From Williamsia sterculiae (GTDB taxonomy: Bacteria > Actinomycetota > Actinomycetes > Mycobacteriales > Mycobacteriaceae), in the NCBI RefSeq assembly GCF_900156495.1, contig NZ_FTNT01000001.1, forward strand, positions 372,001 through 436,000: a DNA stretch of 64,000 nt, in the 5' to 3' direction. Numbering within the stretch: position 1 is the first letter of the stretch; each line of letters opens with the position of its first letter. The notes beneath the pieces are model-generated. The model did no database searches and had not been told where the DNA came from. It worked only from the letters and a program-made list of their open reading frames with translations. A program made the translations under genes and the position numbers. This document shows, one piece after another, positions 52,043 to 60,934 of this stretch.

Positions 52043-54256
52043 CCGTACCGGATCGGCGCTGACCGCGACGCCGGTCGTGGTCACCTCGATCACCCGCGCG
52101 GTCGCGATGTCGAAGAACATCCCGACCACCCGCAGCCGCCCGCCGGCGATGGCCCGCCCGACCAGCGGGTGGCGCTGCAGGGTCTCGAGCTGCTTGGCCA
52201 CGTTGACCACCGCGAGTTGATCGGTGGGCGACAGACCGGCCTCGTCGGCGCTGCGTCCGGCCGGGTGGCCGTTGCGGAACGCGGTCAGACTCGGCAATGC
52301 GTTGGCCAACCAGTGGTCGACGGGGGTGTCGCCGGGCGCGGAGTCGTCGAGCAGGGCGTTCATCGCACCGCAGCCGGAGTGACCGCAGACGACGATCGAG
52401 CTGACCCCCAGTTCGTCGATGGCGAACTGCAGACCGGCGGCGACCGAGGTGTCGCCCGACGACTCGGCGGGCACCAGGTTGCCGACGTTGCGGATGGTGA
52501 ACAGGTCACCGGGACCGCTCGCGGTGATCACGTTCGGCACGATGCGGCTGTCGGCGCAGGTCAGGAACAACGCGTCGGGGTTCTGTCCACCCGCCAGCTC
52601 GGCGGTGTGCTCACGGAACCGGTCGGCATGGCTGCGGTGGTACTCGTCGATGCCGCCCATGACCGACCGCAGACTCGCCGGGGTGGTGGTGTCCTCAGAA
52701 CGGTGCCGGGTGCGTTTCCACGGCAGCATCCCGACGACCTTGTTGCTGGCGTGATGACGCTGCGGGGGTGCCGTGTCGGTGTCGGTCAGCGTCGGTTTGC
52801 CGTGTTCGTCGACGGCCACGGTGCCGCCGCCGGCCTCGTGGGCGCGGCGCCAGTCGGCGATCATCTCGCCCGCCGCATGGTCGAGGAAATCGAGGTCGAG
52901 ATCCAGGGTGACCCGCGCCCCCGACGGAACAGCGTTGAGCGCCTTGGTCAGTCGGGGCAGCGACAGGAAGCTCAGCGAACCCTTGACGTGCACCATCCAC
53001 TGGTGGGTTGCCTCGGTCCCGATGGGCTCGGAAGTGATCTCGGCGCGCACCACCCGCCAGACGACCAGCCCGATGGCGACGGCCAGCCCGATGCCGACCC
53101 CTTCGAGCAGGTTGAGGAACACCACGCTGACCACGGTGATCGCATACACCCAGAGGTCGCCGGTGCGGTGCGCCAGCCGCATGTGGGCCAGCTTGACCAG
53201 CTGGGTACCGATGACCACCAGTAGACCGGCCAGCGCAGCCTTGGGGATCTGCTGCACCAGACCGGTCAACACCACCGCGAACAGCAGTACCCACACGCCG
53301 TGCAGGATCGCCGACCAGCGCGTGCGGGCACCCGCGGCGACGTTGGCGGTACTGCGGACGATGACACCGGTGACCGGGAGACCGCCGATCAGCCCGGAGG
53401 TCATGTTGGCCGTACCCTGACCGATCAGCTCCCGGTTGAAGTTCGTCCGCGGACCGGTGTGCATCTTGTCCACCGCGACCGCCGAGAGCAGTGACTCCAC
53501 GCTGGCGATCAGCGCGACGGTGAGGACGCCGAGGGCGACCGCACCCCACCTGCCGTCGGGCAGGTCGGGAAGAGCCAGCGCGTCGAAGAAGTTGCCGTTC
53601 AGTGCGATCTTCTCGGCGTCCAGGCCGAAGACGAGGGCGACGGCAGTGGCCGCGACGATGGCCACCAACGGGCCCGGGACCTTGCGCATGGCGGCGGGCA
53701 TCATCGGCCAGCTCAGCAACAGCGCGATCACGATGCCACCGACGATGAGGTCGGGCGGATTCAGATCGGCGATCTGGCCGGGCAGGTTGACGATGTTCGA
53801 CCAGGCGTTGCTGGCCGAGGTACCACCGAGCAAGACGTGGATCTGCTGCAGCGCGATGGTGATGCCGATACCCGCGAGCATCGCGTGCACCACCACCGGA
53901 GCGATGGCCAGCGCGGTCTGCGCGATCCGGCTGAGGCCGAAGAGGATCTGCAGGATGCCCGCGCCGACGGTGATGAGACAGGTGACCTTCCACCCGAAGT
54001 TGGCCACCAGGTCGGCGACGATCACCGTCAGCCCGGCGGCAGGACCGCTCACCTGGAGCGGGCTGCCACCGACGAAACCGACGACTATGCCGCCGACCAC
54101 CGCGGCGATCAGGCCCGCCATCACCGGTGCGCCGGAGGCGATGGCGATGCCGAGGGACAGAGGTAGGGCGACGAGGAACACGACGAGCGAGGCGGGTACG
54201 TCGTAGCGGAGGACGGCTCGAGCGTCGATCCGGGGGAGCGCTGCGGGCAGATTCAT
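52040..54256 (-). CDS. SulP anion transporter fused to beta-carbonic anhydrase (738 aa)
   Basis: Three parts: a SulP membrane domain (residues about 20-400, with VPASLVVFLVALPLSLGIAIASGAP and GLIGGLPVTGVIVRSTANV), a STAS domain (HQWMVHVKGSLSFLSLPRL) and a C-terminal beta-carbonic anhydrase with zinc ligands in LTCADSRIVPN (Cys, Asp-Arg dyad) and VVCGHSGCGAM (His, Cys). Such fusions couple anion transport, probably bicarbonate, to its conversion to carbon dioxide. ATG at 54256 gives the usual SulP start MNLPAALPRID; a GTG or ATG further upstream adds unlike residues. The stop lies inside the rpmJ Zur-like box. Confidence 0.93.
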   Translation of the reverse strand: MNLPAALPRIDARAVLRYDVPASLVVFLVALPLSLGIAIASGAPVMAGLIAAVVGGIVVGFVGGSPLQVSGPAAGLTVIVADLVANFGWKVTCLITVGAGILQILFGLSRIAQTALAIAPVVVHAMLAGIGITIALQQIHVLLGGTSASNAWSNIVNLPGQIADLNPPDLIVGGIVIALLLSWPMMPAAMRKVPGPLVAIVAATAVALVFGLDAEKIALNGNFFDALALPDLPDGRWGAVALGVLTVALIASVESLLSAVAVDKMHTGPRTNFNRELIGQGTANMTSGLIGGLPVTGVIVRSTANVAAGARTRWSAILHGVWVLLFAVVLTGLVQQIPKAALAGLLVVIGTQLVKLAHMRLAHRTGDLWVYAITVVSVVFLNLLEGVGIGLAVAIGLVVWRVVRAEITSEPIGTEATHQWMVHVKGSLSFLSLPRLTKALNAVPSGARVTLDLDLDFLDHAAGEMIADWRRAHEAGGGTVAVDEHGKPTLTDTDTAPPQRHHASNKVVGMLPWKRTRHRSEDTTTPASLRSVMGGIDEYHRSHADRFREHTAELAGGQNPDALFLTCADSRIVPNVITASGPGDLFTIRNVGNLVPAESSGDTSVAAGLQFAIDELGVSSIVVCGHSGCGAMNALLDDSAPGDTPVDHWLANALPSLTAFRNGHPAGRSADEAGLSPTDQLAVVNVAKQLETLQRHPLVGRAIAGGRLRVVGMFFDIATARVIEVTTTGVAVSADPVR

Positions 54257-54400
54257 GGGAACGAAGCTACCGCCAGAAGAGTAAACGTGCAGTAAAGAAA
54301 TAGCCATCTACGCCAAAAGAGATGCAGCCTACAGTCAAACCGCACAAATCGGGCGACGTCGAAGTTCGGCGGTGGTTCGAGCAGTCAGCTGTAGCGCGGC

Positions 54401-54960
54401 CTACCTCTGGCTCGGAATTGTTCGCCGCGACGGGTGGTGTTCAGTGCGATGGCTGCGTGGGTGGCCAGGACGACGCCCTGATCCTGGCTGTCGCGGTCGA
54501 CGAACGCTTTGGTGGTGTCGGAAGTGCAGGTTCGATGTTCCGAGTTCGAGGTCGCTGGTGTAGAGCCGGATCGACATGGTCGAGCGGATGGGGGTGCGGT
54601 CGTGCACGGCCGCGGCGAAGGCGGGCCAGCGTGTGTCGGTGGTGACGTCGTGCAGCACCGACTCGGGGGAGGCGAGGGTGCCGGAGCCGACGTCCGCCAG
54701 AGCCTGCCGCAGTTGGTCGGGATGGGTGCTCAGCAGTGCAAAGGCCCGACTGAGCGCCATTCCGGCGGCGTCGAATGCCAACAGCCAGTGCAGCATTTGG
54801 CCTATGGGATCAACCGTGGGTGTGGTCGCGACCTGGCTGATCGCAGCCGCCAGAGTCCCGGGCTGGGGGTCTTGCACGTAGTCGTCGAGCCGTTCGATGA
54901 ATCGCTCGCGGCGTTGCGGGTGCGAGCTTCTTTCTGTGCGCCGGCAGGTGCGTACCGCAA
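54401..54960 (-). pseudogene. Chimeric relic: cytochrome P450 fragment joined to GAF fragment
   Basis: One open frame reads a P450 I-helix region (HPQRRERFIERLDDYVQ, then MLHWLLAFDAAGMALSRAFALL and THPDQLRQALADV) and then passes directly into a GAF-domain piece (VTTDTRWPAFAAAVHDR, STMSIRLYTSDLELGTSNLHF) of the GAF-ANTAR regulator type. It ends in frameshifted basic residues. The P450 part lacks its N-terminus, heme-Cys loop and a proper start; the only start codon is a GTG at 54877 inside the domain. A deletion that fused two neighbouring genes explains this best. It is presumably non-functional. Confidence 0.65.
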
Positions 54961-54988
54961 CCCATATCCGGTGTGAGCGGGCCGAGCC

Positions 54989-55255
54989 TCAGTACCCGCG
55001 GCCTGACTTTCGTGGGCGTTCACACGATGCGGCGGTGCCGATGGTCATGCTCCGGCACGCACGCGCGACAAGTGCGACAACGACGTCGCGCACCACTGTG
55101 CCGTCACCATTTCGCGCGATAACAGCCCGTTCTCCTCATGTGAGCGGCCCGCGTTCGCTATCGTCACTTCTTGGGTCATCCAAGTTGAGTCGACAGGTGG
55201 ATGTCAGCGGTCAGTGTGTACCGCGCCGGCTCGGTCACTTTGGATGGGACTTCAG
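54989..55255. other. 267-base region before the Tat/DUF4331 cluster
   Basis: No gene recognised. It should carry the promoter of the four-gene cluster. A small dyad TTGG-GTCAT-CCAA is seen at about 55173-55185. Short homology-free frames are present on both strands. Confidence 0.45.
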
Positions 55256-55627
55256 ATGATGATGCTTTTCGCACGACTTACTGGATCGCGATCGAACACC
55301 CGTGCGGATGATCCGGGGCATTCCGGTTCCGACTCGTTGCCGACGCGCCGTCAATTTCTGTACGGAACGGGCATCGGTGCGTTGTCGGCCGGGGCCGTGG
55401 CCGTGGGCGCATCCTCGTCGTTCCGCGACGATCGCGACCCGGTGACGCGGCAGGCCCCGACCGGGACGGACGGTCGGCTGAACGGTGGCGAGCCCATCGT
55501 GGCCGTACTGCGAGATGCCGGCACGGGAGAGTTCGCGGTGTTGGCGGGCGAACGTGAAGTGGTGGTGGTCGACAAGAGACTTGCCGCCACGTTCGCCCGC
55601 GCGGTCTCCGCTGACGACGTCGTCTGA
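55256..55627 (+). CDS. Small Tat-exported protein, function unknown (123 aa)
   Basis: The N-terminal region has a twin-arginine signal: PTRRQFLYGTGIGALSAGAVAVGA (RR at about residues 35-36), preceded by a polar extension of 34 residues. The mature part is only about 70 residues and ends with EPIVAVLRDAGTGEFAVLAG and VVVVDKRLAATFARAVSAD, two beta-hairpin-like strands. Tat export implies folding, often with a cofactor or a partner, before export. Three ATGs in a row open the frame (55256, 55259, 55262). DUF4331 follows 28 bases later. Confidence 0.75.
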   Translation: MMMLFARLTGSRSNTRADDPGHSGSDSLPTRRQFLYGTGIGALSAGAVAVGASSSFRDDRDPVTRQAPTGTDGRLNGGEPIVAVLRDAGTGEFAVLAGEREVVVVDKRLAATFARAVSADDVV

Positions 55628-55655
55628 CCATCACCCCACCCTGCAGAGGAATCTC

Positions 55656-57038
55656 ATGTCGTCACATCGCGAGGCACCCGAGTCGTCGAAGGACCCGGTA
55701 GCAGACAACACCGACGTTTACGCCTTTGTCAGCCCCGACCGACCGGACACGGTGACGTTGTTGGCAAACTTCATCCCGTTTCAGACGCCGGAGGGCGGAC
55801 CGAACTTCTACGCGTTCGGTGACGCGGTGCTTTACGAAATCCATGTCACGCATCCGGGATCGAGCGAGCCCGCGATCAGCTACCAGTTCCGCTTCACCGA
55901 GCACATCCAAGATCCCAGCACTTTCCTCTACAACACCGGCCCGATCCGATCCCTCGACGATCCTCACTTCAACCGTCGACAGAGCTATACGTTGACTCGC
56001 AAGGACGCATCGGGCTCCCACGTCCTGGGCAGTGGGCTGGCGACGCCGCCGTGCAACGTGGGCCTACGGTCCACACCGAACTACCAGGCGGCGCTGGCGT
56101 CTCCGGCGGTGCACGACCTCGATTCGGGCATAAGGGTATTCGCAGGGCAACGAGCCGAGGGGTTCTACATCGATCTCGGCGCCATCTTCGATGGTCTGTC
56201 CATTCGTCCCTTGCAGATCCTGCATTCCGGCCCGCTGTCCCCAGGGCTGTCAGTGGACTCGTTCCAAGGCCTCAATGTGCACACATTGGCCCTTCAGATT
56301 CCCAAGAGTCAGCTGACGCCGGACCATACCGCGCCGCGCGACTGGCGTTCACCGAGTTCGGTGATCGGCGTGTACGCCTCTGCCAGTCGGCAGACCAGCA
56401 CGATCCTCGATCGCAACCAGCCTGGCAGACGCCTCACATCTGGTCCGTTCATGCAGGTCTCCCGTCTTGCCAATCCGCTGTTCAACGAGCTGCTGATCCC
56501 GATCACGCGAAAAGACGAATGGAACGCCAGCGCGCCCGCGAACGACGGTCGATTCGTCGATCGCGTCGCCCATCCGGAGTTGGGCACACTGCTGCCGACG
56601 ATGTACCCGGGGGTGTTCACCAATCTCGCCCGCTACCGCAAGGCGCGTACCGATCTCACGGCCACGTTCCTGACCGGCTTCGAGCCCGGGATAGTCCCCA
56701 ACTTCCAGAACGTCACCGGTGGACCGCTTGCCGACCTCATGAGGCTCAACATGGCTGTGCCCCCGACACCGCATCCCAACCCGTTCGGCATCCTGGGTGG
56801 CGACATGGGTGGATTCCCCAACGGGCGTCGCGTGATCGACGACGTCACCAGCATCGAACTACGCGCGATCGCTGGTGCCATACTGCCGTCTTTCGACAAG
56901 GGTTACGTCCCCGATGTGGCGGTCGCAGTCCTCGCCGATCTGGACATCTATACCAATCCGGCATTCCTGCCGCACTTTCCCTATCTCGGGACTCCGATCA
57001 GTGGCACCTCCGCCGTGCCCAAGCCGTTCGCGGGGTGA
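55656..57038 (+). CDS. DUF4331 family protein (460 aa)
   Basis: The DUF4331 hallmark is at the N-terminus: MSSHREAPESSKDPVADNTD followed by VYAFVSPDRPDTVTLLANFIP, then NFYAFGDAVLYEIHV, RFTEHIQDPSTFLYNTG, and a C-terminal PFGILGGDMGGFPNGRRVIDDV. No signal peptide is seen, whereas the preceding gene has a Tat signal, so the pair may be exported together. The biochemical role of DUF4331 is not established. ATG at 55656 is supported by GAGGA six bases upstream. Confidence 0.88.
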   Translation: MSSHREAPESSKDPVADNTDVYAFVSPDRPDTVTLLANFIPFQTPEGGPNFYAFGDAVLYEIHVTHPGSSEPAISYQFRFTEHIQDPSTFLYNTGPIRSLDDPHFNRRQSYTLTRKDASGSHVLGSGLATPPCNVGLRSTPNYQAALASPAVHDLDSGIRVFAGQRAEGFYIDLGAIFDGLSIRPLQILHSGPLSPGLSVDSFQGLNVHTLALQIPKSQLTPDHTAPRDWRSPSSVIGVYASASRQTSTILDRNQPGRRLTSGPFMQVSRLANPLFNELLIPITRKDEWNASAPANDGRFVDRVAHPELGTLLPTMYPGVFTNLARYRKARTDLTATFLTGFEPGIVPNFQNVTGGPLADLMRLNMAVPPTPHPNPFGILGGDMGGFPNGRRVIDDVTSIELRAIAGAILPSFDKGYVPDVAVAVLADLDIYTNPAFLPHFPYLGTPISGTSAVPKPFAG

Positions 57039-57039
57039 C

Positions 57040-57417
57040 ATGTCACCCTCGCTGCCACATCAGCATCGCCACCACGGCGCGTCGCTCGGTGCATACCATG
57101 CCGCGGGGTCCGGAAGTGCGGTCCTCGACATCGGTGACGATGTCGGCGCCCTGTTGGCAGTCGTACCCGACCGGTTCGCGACCAGTGAGATCGACATCAC
57201 ATTGGGACATGGCCACTCCGACAAGCCCCCCAACTCCCATGATGTGCACACCGGCGTACACCCGCGTGCCTACCATGGTCGCGACCGCCAGATCGCGCTG
57301 TTCCCCAGCCTTCCCGCTGGGAAGTACCAGCTCTGGCACCCGTACGACACGGTCGCACTAGCCCGCGTGGAGATTGTCGGCGGGCGGGTCACCGAGGTCG
57401 ATCTGAGCGACGTATGA
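57040..57417 (+). CDS. Histidine-rich small protein (125 aa)
   Basis: Starts one base after the DUF4331 stop. The N-terminus MSPSLPHQHRHHGASLGAYH is unusually rich in His. The core SAVLDIGDDVGALLAVVPDRF, then HGHSDKPPNSHDVHTGVHPR and ALFPSLPAGKYQLW, matches a family of small actinobacterial proteins with a VLDIG-(D/G)-DIGAL motif, sometimes labelled phospholipase without support. Thirteen or more histidines suggest metal binding. The nickel/cobalt permease gene follows 64 bases later. Confidence 0.7.
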   Translation: MSPSLPHQHRHHGASLGAYHAAGSGSAVLDIGDDVGALLAVVPDRFATSEIDITLGHGHSDKPPNSHDVHTGVHPRAYHGRDRQIALFPSLPAGKYQLWHPYDTVALARVEIVGGRVTEVDLSDV

Positions 57418-57425
57418 CGATCGCT

Positions 57426-57438
57426 CCTGCAATGCAGG
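57426..57438. promoter_or_regulatory. Small palindrome in the 64-base gap before the permease
   Basis: CCTGC and GCAGG flank AAT. It could be an operator for the permease gene, but no regulator gene is near and the arms are short. Confidence 0.2.
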
Positions 57439-57481
57439 GGTCCGCCTCGGGTGGCACCGCACGTTCGCGGGAGGCAGGGTG

Positions 57482-58576
57482 ATGCGATGTCCGGACTTCT
57501 CGGCGTATGCCACCTCCACGCGGCGTGCCGAAGCGTCATGTGCCGTACGGGTGGGCACCACGCTGGGTGTGGTGGTGGCCCTGCACGTCGTCGGGTTCGG
57601 TCTGGTGGCCGTTCCGGTACTGTCCGGCCAGTCGAACGGGCTCACGCTGGGCACCGTTGCCCTGGCCTACCTGGCGGGCCTGAAACACCAGGCCGACGCA
57701 GATCACATAAGCGCGATCGACAATGCCACCCGCAAGTTCGTTGCTGATGGACGGCGGCCTGTGAGCGTCGGACTGGCATTCAGTCTCGGGCACTCCACAA
57801 TCGTGTTCATCGCATCCCTGGTCGTTGTCTTCGGTGCACGAGGTATGAGTGCCACATTCAACGGCGACAACAACATATCCGGGGCGTTGGGAAGTGTCGG
57901 ATCCGCGGTCGCGGGCGGCTTCCTCATCCTCGTCGGTACCGTCAACGCTGTTTCTCTGCTGACCCTGGTGCGCAAACGCTCGTGTCACCGAGACGGAGCT
58001 GTCGCGCCGACCGCGGTCGGGCGAATGTTGACCGTTCCGCTACGCCGGATGAAGCATCCCTGCCACCTGTTCGCTCTGGGCTTGATGTTCGGGCTCGGGT
58101 TCGATACGGCCAGTCTGGTGGGTCTACTCGTCCTGGCGGCCACCAGCGCCGCCACATCCGGGATCGCGGTGGTGACGGTCTTGGCCCTGCCGGTGTGTTT
58201 CGCCGCCGGCATGACGTTGGGTGACACGGTGAACGGTATGGCGATGATGCGTCTCTACGCGTCGGCGTCCGCCGACTCGACGCGCCGTGGAGATCTGAAC
58301 ATCGCGATAACGGCGATGTCGGTTCTGTCGGCATTCACGATCGGCGGCATCATAGTGGTGTCCCTGCTACGTACGGTGTGGGGACTCGATGACAGGTTCA
58401 GTCGCTGCGTCGCGGGAATCAATCTGGAGTATGCAGGGTTCGCGATGATCGGGATATTCGCTGTGGTGTGGGTGGGTGTTGGTGTGCGCTGCACGCCGCA
58501 CCGGCACCGATCACCGCCCCCCGAGTCACAGCGACTGTCGGATCACCGGACTCACTCGCGGTCGATGATGCGTTGA
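57482..58576 (+). CDS. NiCoT-family nickel/cobalt permease (364 aa)
   Basis: High-affinity Ni2+/Co2+ transporter with eight membrane helices. The signature HX4DH helix reads LKHQADADHISAIDNATRK (usual HAFDADHI), followed by GLAFSLGHSTIVF, LGLMFGLGFDTASLV and LCFAAGMTLGDT-like TMs (PVCFAAGMTLGDTVNGMAMM). ATG at 57482 has GGGAGG six bases upstream. Its last 25 bases overlap the convergent small gene. No urease, hydrogenase or cobalamin gene is visible in the window to explain the metal demand; the linked DUF4331/His-rich genes are the only candidates. Confidence 0.9.
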   Translation: MRCPDFSAYATSTRRAEASCAVRVGTTLGVVVALHVVGFGLVAVPVLSGQSNGLTLGTVALAYLAGLKHQADADHISAIDNATRKFVADGRRPVSVGLAFSLGHSTIVFIASLVVVFGARGMSATFNGDNNISGALGSVGSAVAGGFLILVGTVNAVSLLTLVRKRSCHRDGAVAPTAVGRMLTVPLRRMKHPCHLFALGLMFGLGFDTASLVGLLVLAATSAATSGIAVVTVLALPVCFAAGMTLGDTVNGMAMMRLYASASADSTRRGDLNIAITAMSVLSAFTIGGIIVVSLLRTVWGLDDRFSRCVAGINLEYAGFAMIGIFAVVWVGVGVRCTPHRHRSPPPESQRLSDHRTHSRSMMR

Positions 58577-58767
58577 ACGTCCTTGTCCTTGGGGAGGATG
58601 AAGGTGCCCACCGCACCGTCGTTGGTGATTCCTTCGAGATGAGCGCCGTCTGGCTCCCAGGTGATGTAATCGCCCACCCGTAGGTTCGTCCCGTCGTCGA
58701 GGACGATCGTGTCCCCATCTGTGAGATCTGAGAGGGATACCGCTTCTGTGCGTTGTGTTCCGGCCAT
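58552..58767 (-). CDS. Small conserved protein of unknown function (71 aa)
   Basis: Reads MAGTQRTEAVSLSDLTDGDT..., with GDYITWEPDGAHLEGITNDG and an IIDRE end, a compact beta-barrel-like pattern. The ATG at 58767 is preferred over upstream starts because TATCGT, a TANNNT -10 element, lies six bases before it. Its 3' end overlaps the permease gene on the other strand by 25 bases. No function can be assigned. Confidence 0.6.
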   Translation of the reverse strand: MAGTQRTEAVSLSDLTDGDTIVLDDGTNLRVGDYITWEPDGAHLEGITNDGAVGTFILPKDKDVQRIIDRE

Positions 58768-58773
58768 CGCTTC

Positions 58774-58779
58774 ACGATA
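58774..58779 (-). promoter_or_regulatory. -10 element (TATCGT) for the 58767 gene
   Basis: On the minus strand TATCGT is followed by six bases and the ATG at 58767, a leaderless-type start. Confidence 0.4.
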
Positions 58780-58883
58780 CTGCTTCCCGAGCCGAAGTCG
58801 TGGCGTGGCGAGTTCGGAGCCGTGAACATCGCTCGAAGCGACCACCCGCCTGAGTTCTCGTCTCACATGCGCGTTCGCTCGTG

Positions 58884-59144
58884 CTATTGCTGTGGTGTGT
58901 GATCGTCATCATCGACGGGCAAGACGCAGAACCGGTCTCCGTCGGGATCGGCCAACACCACCCAGGGCAGGTCCGCATCGTCGCCGACCAGTCGCGCGCC
59001 TGCCGACAGCAGGTGCGCGACTTCCCGGTCCTGATCGCCGGCAGCCGGCCGCAGGTCGAGATGGCATCGCTGGTCGGAGGGTGAAGGCGCAGAGGTGGAA
59101 TGCTGGAACAGCATCACCGTTGTGGCATCACCGATCTCGACAAA
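58884..59144 (-). pseudogene. C-terminal fragment of a VOC/glyoxalase-like protein
   Basis: The frame VEIGDATTVMLFQHS continues into CHLDLRPAAGDQDREVAHLL and ADLPWVVLADPDGDRFCVLP, the second half of a glyoxalase-like (VOC) domain with the typical terminal DPDGDRFCVL. A TGA lies just upstream at 59147-59145 and no N-terminal half is found, so this is a truncated remnant. A GTG at 59117 could still start a 77-residue product. Confidence 0.6.
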
Positions 59145-59193
59145 TCATGTACCCCGCCCATCGCGCCATCGCTTGAGGACATCGAGCTCTCCC

Positions 59194-60735
59194 TCACGCC
59201 GCGGTCTGCGATGGGTCCGCGGCGTGCTTCGGGATCGACGTGCTGGCGACGCCGACCGTTCCGCTGCCACCGTCCGCGGCGGCGTGCTTTCCGCCGGTGG
59301 TCTCGTCGTCCGCCGACGCCGCGACGGTGGCGGTATCACCGGTCTCGGTGGCAGTGCTCATATCAGTGGACGGAGCGGTTGCGGAATCGGTGGTCGGACC
59401 CCCACCAGCGGGGGTCGCTGTCGAGGGCGCGGACACCACAGGTGGCGTGCTCTGGACCGCCGTGGACGCAGCATCTCCGACGGGTGCGGAATCAGCCGGG
59501 GCGTCGGTCTCACCCGACGGAGTCGGAGTCGACGTCGATGTGTCGGCTGCCGCTGCGGATGTGGTGGTTGCCGGAGTCGCTGTGGCCACCGATCCGGTGG
59601 TCGAGGGCGCCGGATCCGTTGCCTCGGGCGCGGGCGACGGTGTCGATTCCGTGGGCGTCGACTCGGTGTCGACCGCGGTCGCCGAAGCGGCCAGGGTCGC
59701 GGTGGTGAGCGGGGTGCTGCTGGTGGTCGGGGAGGTGATTCCCACCAGTCCTCCGAGGCCGGCCAGCAGCGCCGAGGAGAACTTCGCGGCCACCGTGAAG
59801 GGATCGAGCGAGCCCGTCCCGGCGGGCGTCGCCACGCCCGACGGGGTGGTGCGGTCGTACCCGAGATCGACGAGAACTCGCAGGGCGGGTTCGATCGCAT
59901 CGAGAACTTGGGAGGGCACGATGCCTGCGAACGGGATGAGCAGGGGCAGCCGACTGTGCAGGGTCACGTAGGTGACACCGTCGCTGGTGTAGGTGCGGTC
60001 GGGGATGGCATTGCTCAGGTCAGCGTCGAAATAGCTCGAATGCAGTAGGAACATCCCCATCACCGCGTTGACGACCGACAGCACGTGTGTCGGATAGGTG
60101 GGGAAGTCGGAGAAACCGTCGTACTCCCAACTGATGTCGAGCAGCTGATAGCCCTTGGTGTCGGATGGATTGGCACCGTCGAACACCACACCCACCGGCG
60201 CTGGGATGCTGAAACCCGGGAAGCGGGCGAAGATTCCGCCGTTGGGACGATCAGGGTTGCCGAACACGATGAAGCTCAACTGGTCCGGTGACGCCACGCC
60301 GCCGGGATCGGCGACCACCGTACGGAGTTCGCGGATGACCACGTCGGCACTGGTCGAGTAGCCGACCACGACGATCTTCTCGCCGGGACCCAACTGGGCC
60401 GCCGTCTTCCGGATGGCGGCGTCGAGATTGGCGACGCCCTGTTGCTGCGAGGCCTCGGCGGTGGTGCCGTCGGAACCCGTGGTGAACGGGAACTGCGCGG
60501 GCCACGGCACCACGGTGAAGGTGTAACCGGCATAAGGCGTTCCCGGTCTGGTGGAGATGAGTCCGTTGAGTTCGTCCTCCATCCGGACTCCGTTGGGATT
60601 GCTGTTGCCGCCCAGGACCAACAGCGTGCTGGCGGCCAACGCCACACCGCCGGTCGTCACGGACATCACCACCAGGGCCACCGCCCCGACCAGCGCGGTG
60701 ACGATCACCGAGATCGGCTTGATCGCATGCTTCAT
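59194..60735 (-). CDS. PE-PPE-domain serine hydrolase with low-complexity tail (513 aa)
   Basis: The first 35 residues are a signal peptide or membrane anchor (ISVIVTALVGAVALVVMSV). The PE-PPE C-terminal type alpha/beta hydrolase domain follows: TLLVLGGNSNPNGVRMEDEL, nucleophile in VVVGYSTSADVVI (GxSxS), FVVFGNPDRPNGGIF-like strand and a later histidine region (PTHVLSVVNAVMG). No PE or PPE domain is attached. Residues about 330-510 are Thr/Ser/Ala/Pro-rich low complexity, probably a wall-spanning or glycosylated tail. GGGGGG precedes the ATG at 60735 (ATG at 60738 is equivalent). Likely an esterase acting on envelope lipids. Confidence 0.82.
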   Translation of the reverse strand: MKHAIKPISVIVTALVGAVALVVMSVTTGGVALAASTLLVLGGNSNPNGVRMEDELNGLISTRPGTPYAGYTFTVVPWPAQFPFTTGSDGTTAEASQQQGVANLDAAIRKTAAQLGPGEKIVVVGYSTSADVVIRELRTVVADPGGVASPDQLSFIVFGNPDRPNGGIFARFPGFSIPAPVGVVFDGANPSDTKGYQLLDISWEYDGFSDFPTYPTHVLSVVNAVMGMFLLHSSYFDADLSNAIPDRTYTSDGVTYVTLHSRLPLLIPFAGIVPSQVLDAIEPALRVLVDLGYDRTTPSGVATPAGTGSLDPFTVAAKFSSALLAGLGGLVGITSPTTSSTPLTTATLAASATAVDTESTPTESTPSPAPEATDPAPSTTGSVATATPATTTSAAAADTSTSTPTPSGETDAPADSAPVGDAASTAVQSTPPVVSAPSTATPAGGGPTTDSATAPSTDMSTATETGDTATVAASADDETTGGKHAAADGGSGTVGVASTSIPKHAADPSQTAA

Positions 60736-60934
60736 CATGATGTCCCCCCCAGGACTCGCGAGGGCCGGCAGCGCCGGCACCCTTCCGCTGCGCAGAGATT
60801 ATCCCGATTCGCGTGGTTCCGCTGATTTGTCCGATTGGACGCTTTCGGTCGTCCGCACGGATTTCCGCGACCCGCGCCTCGGCCGTCGTCCGGCGAGGAG
60901 GATGACATCAGACGATCGGCGACGGGAGCGGGTC

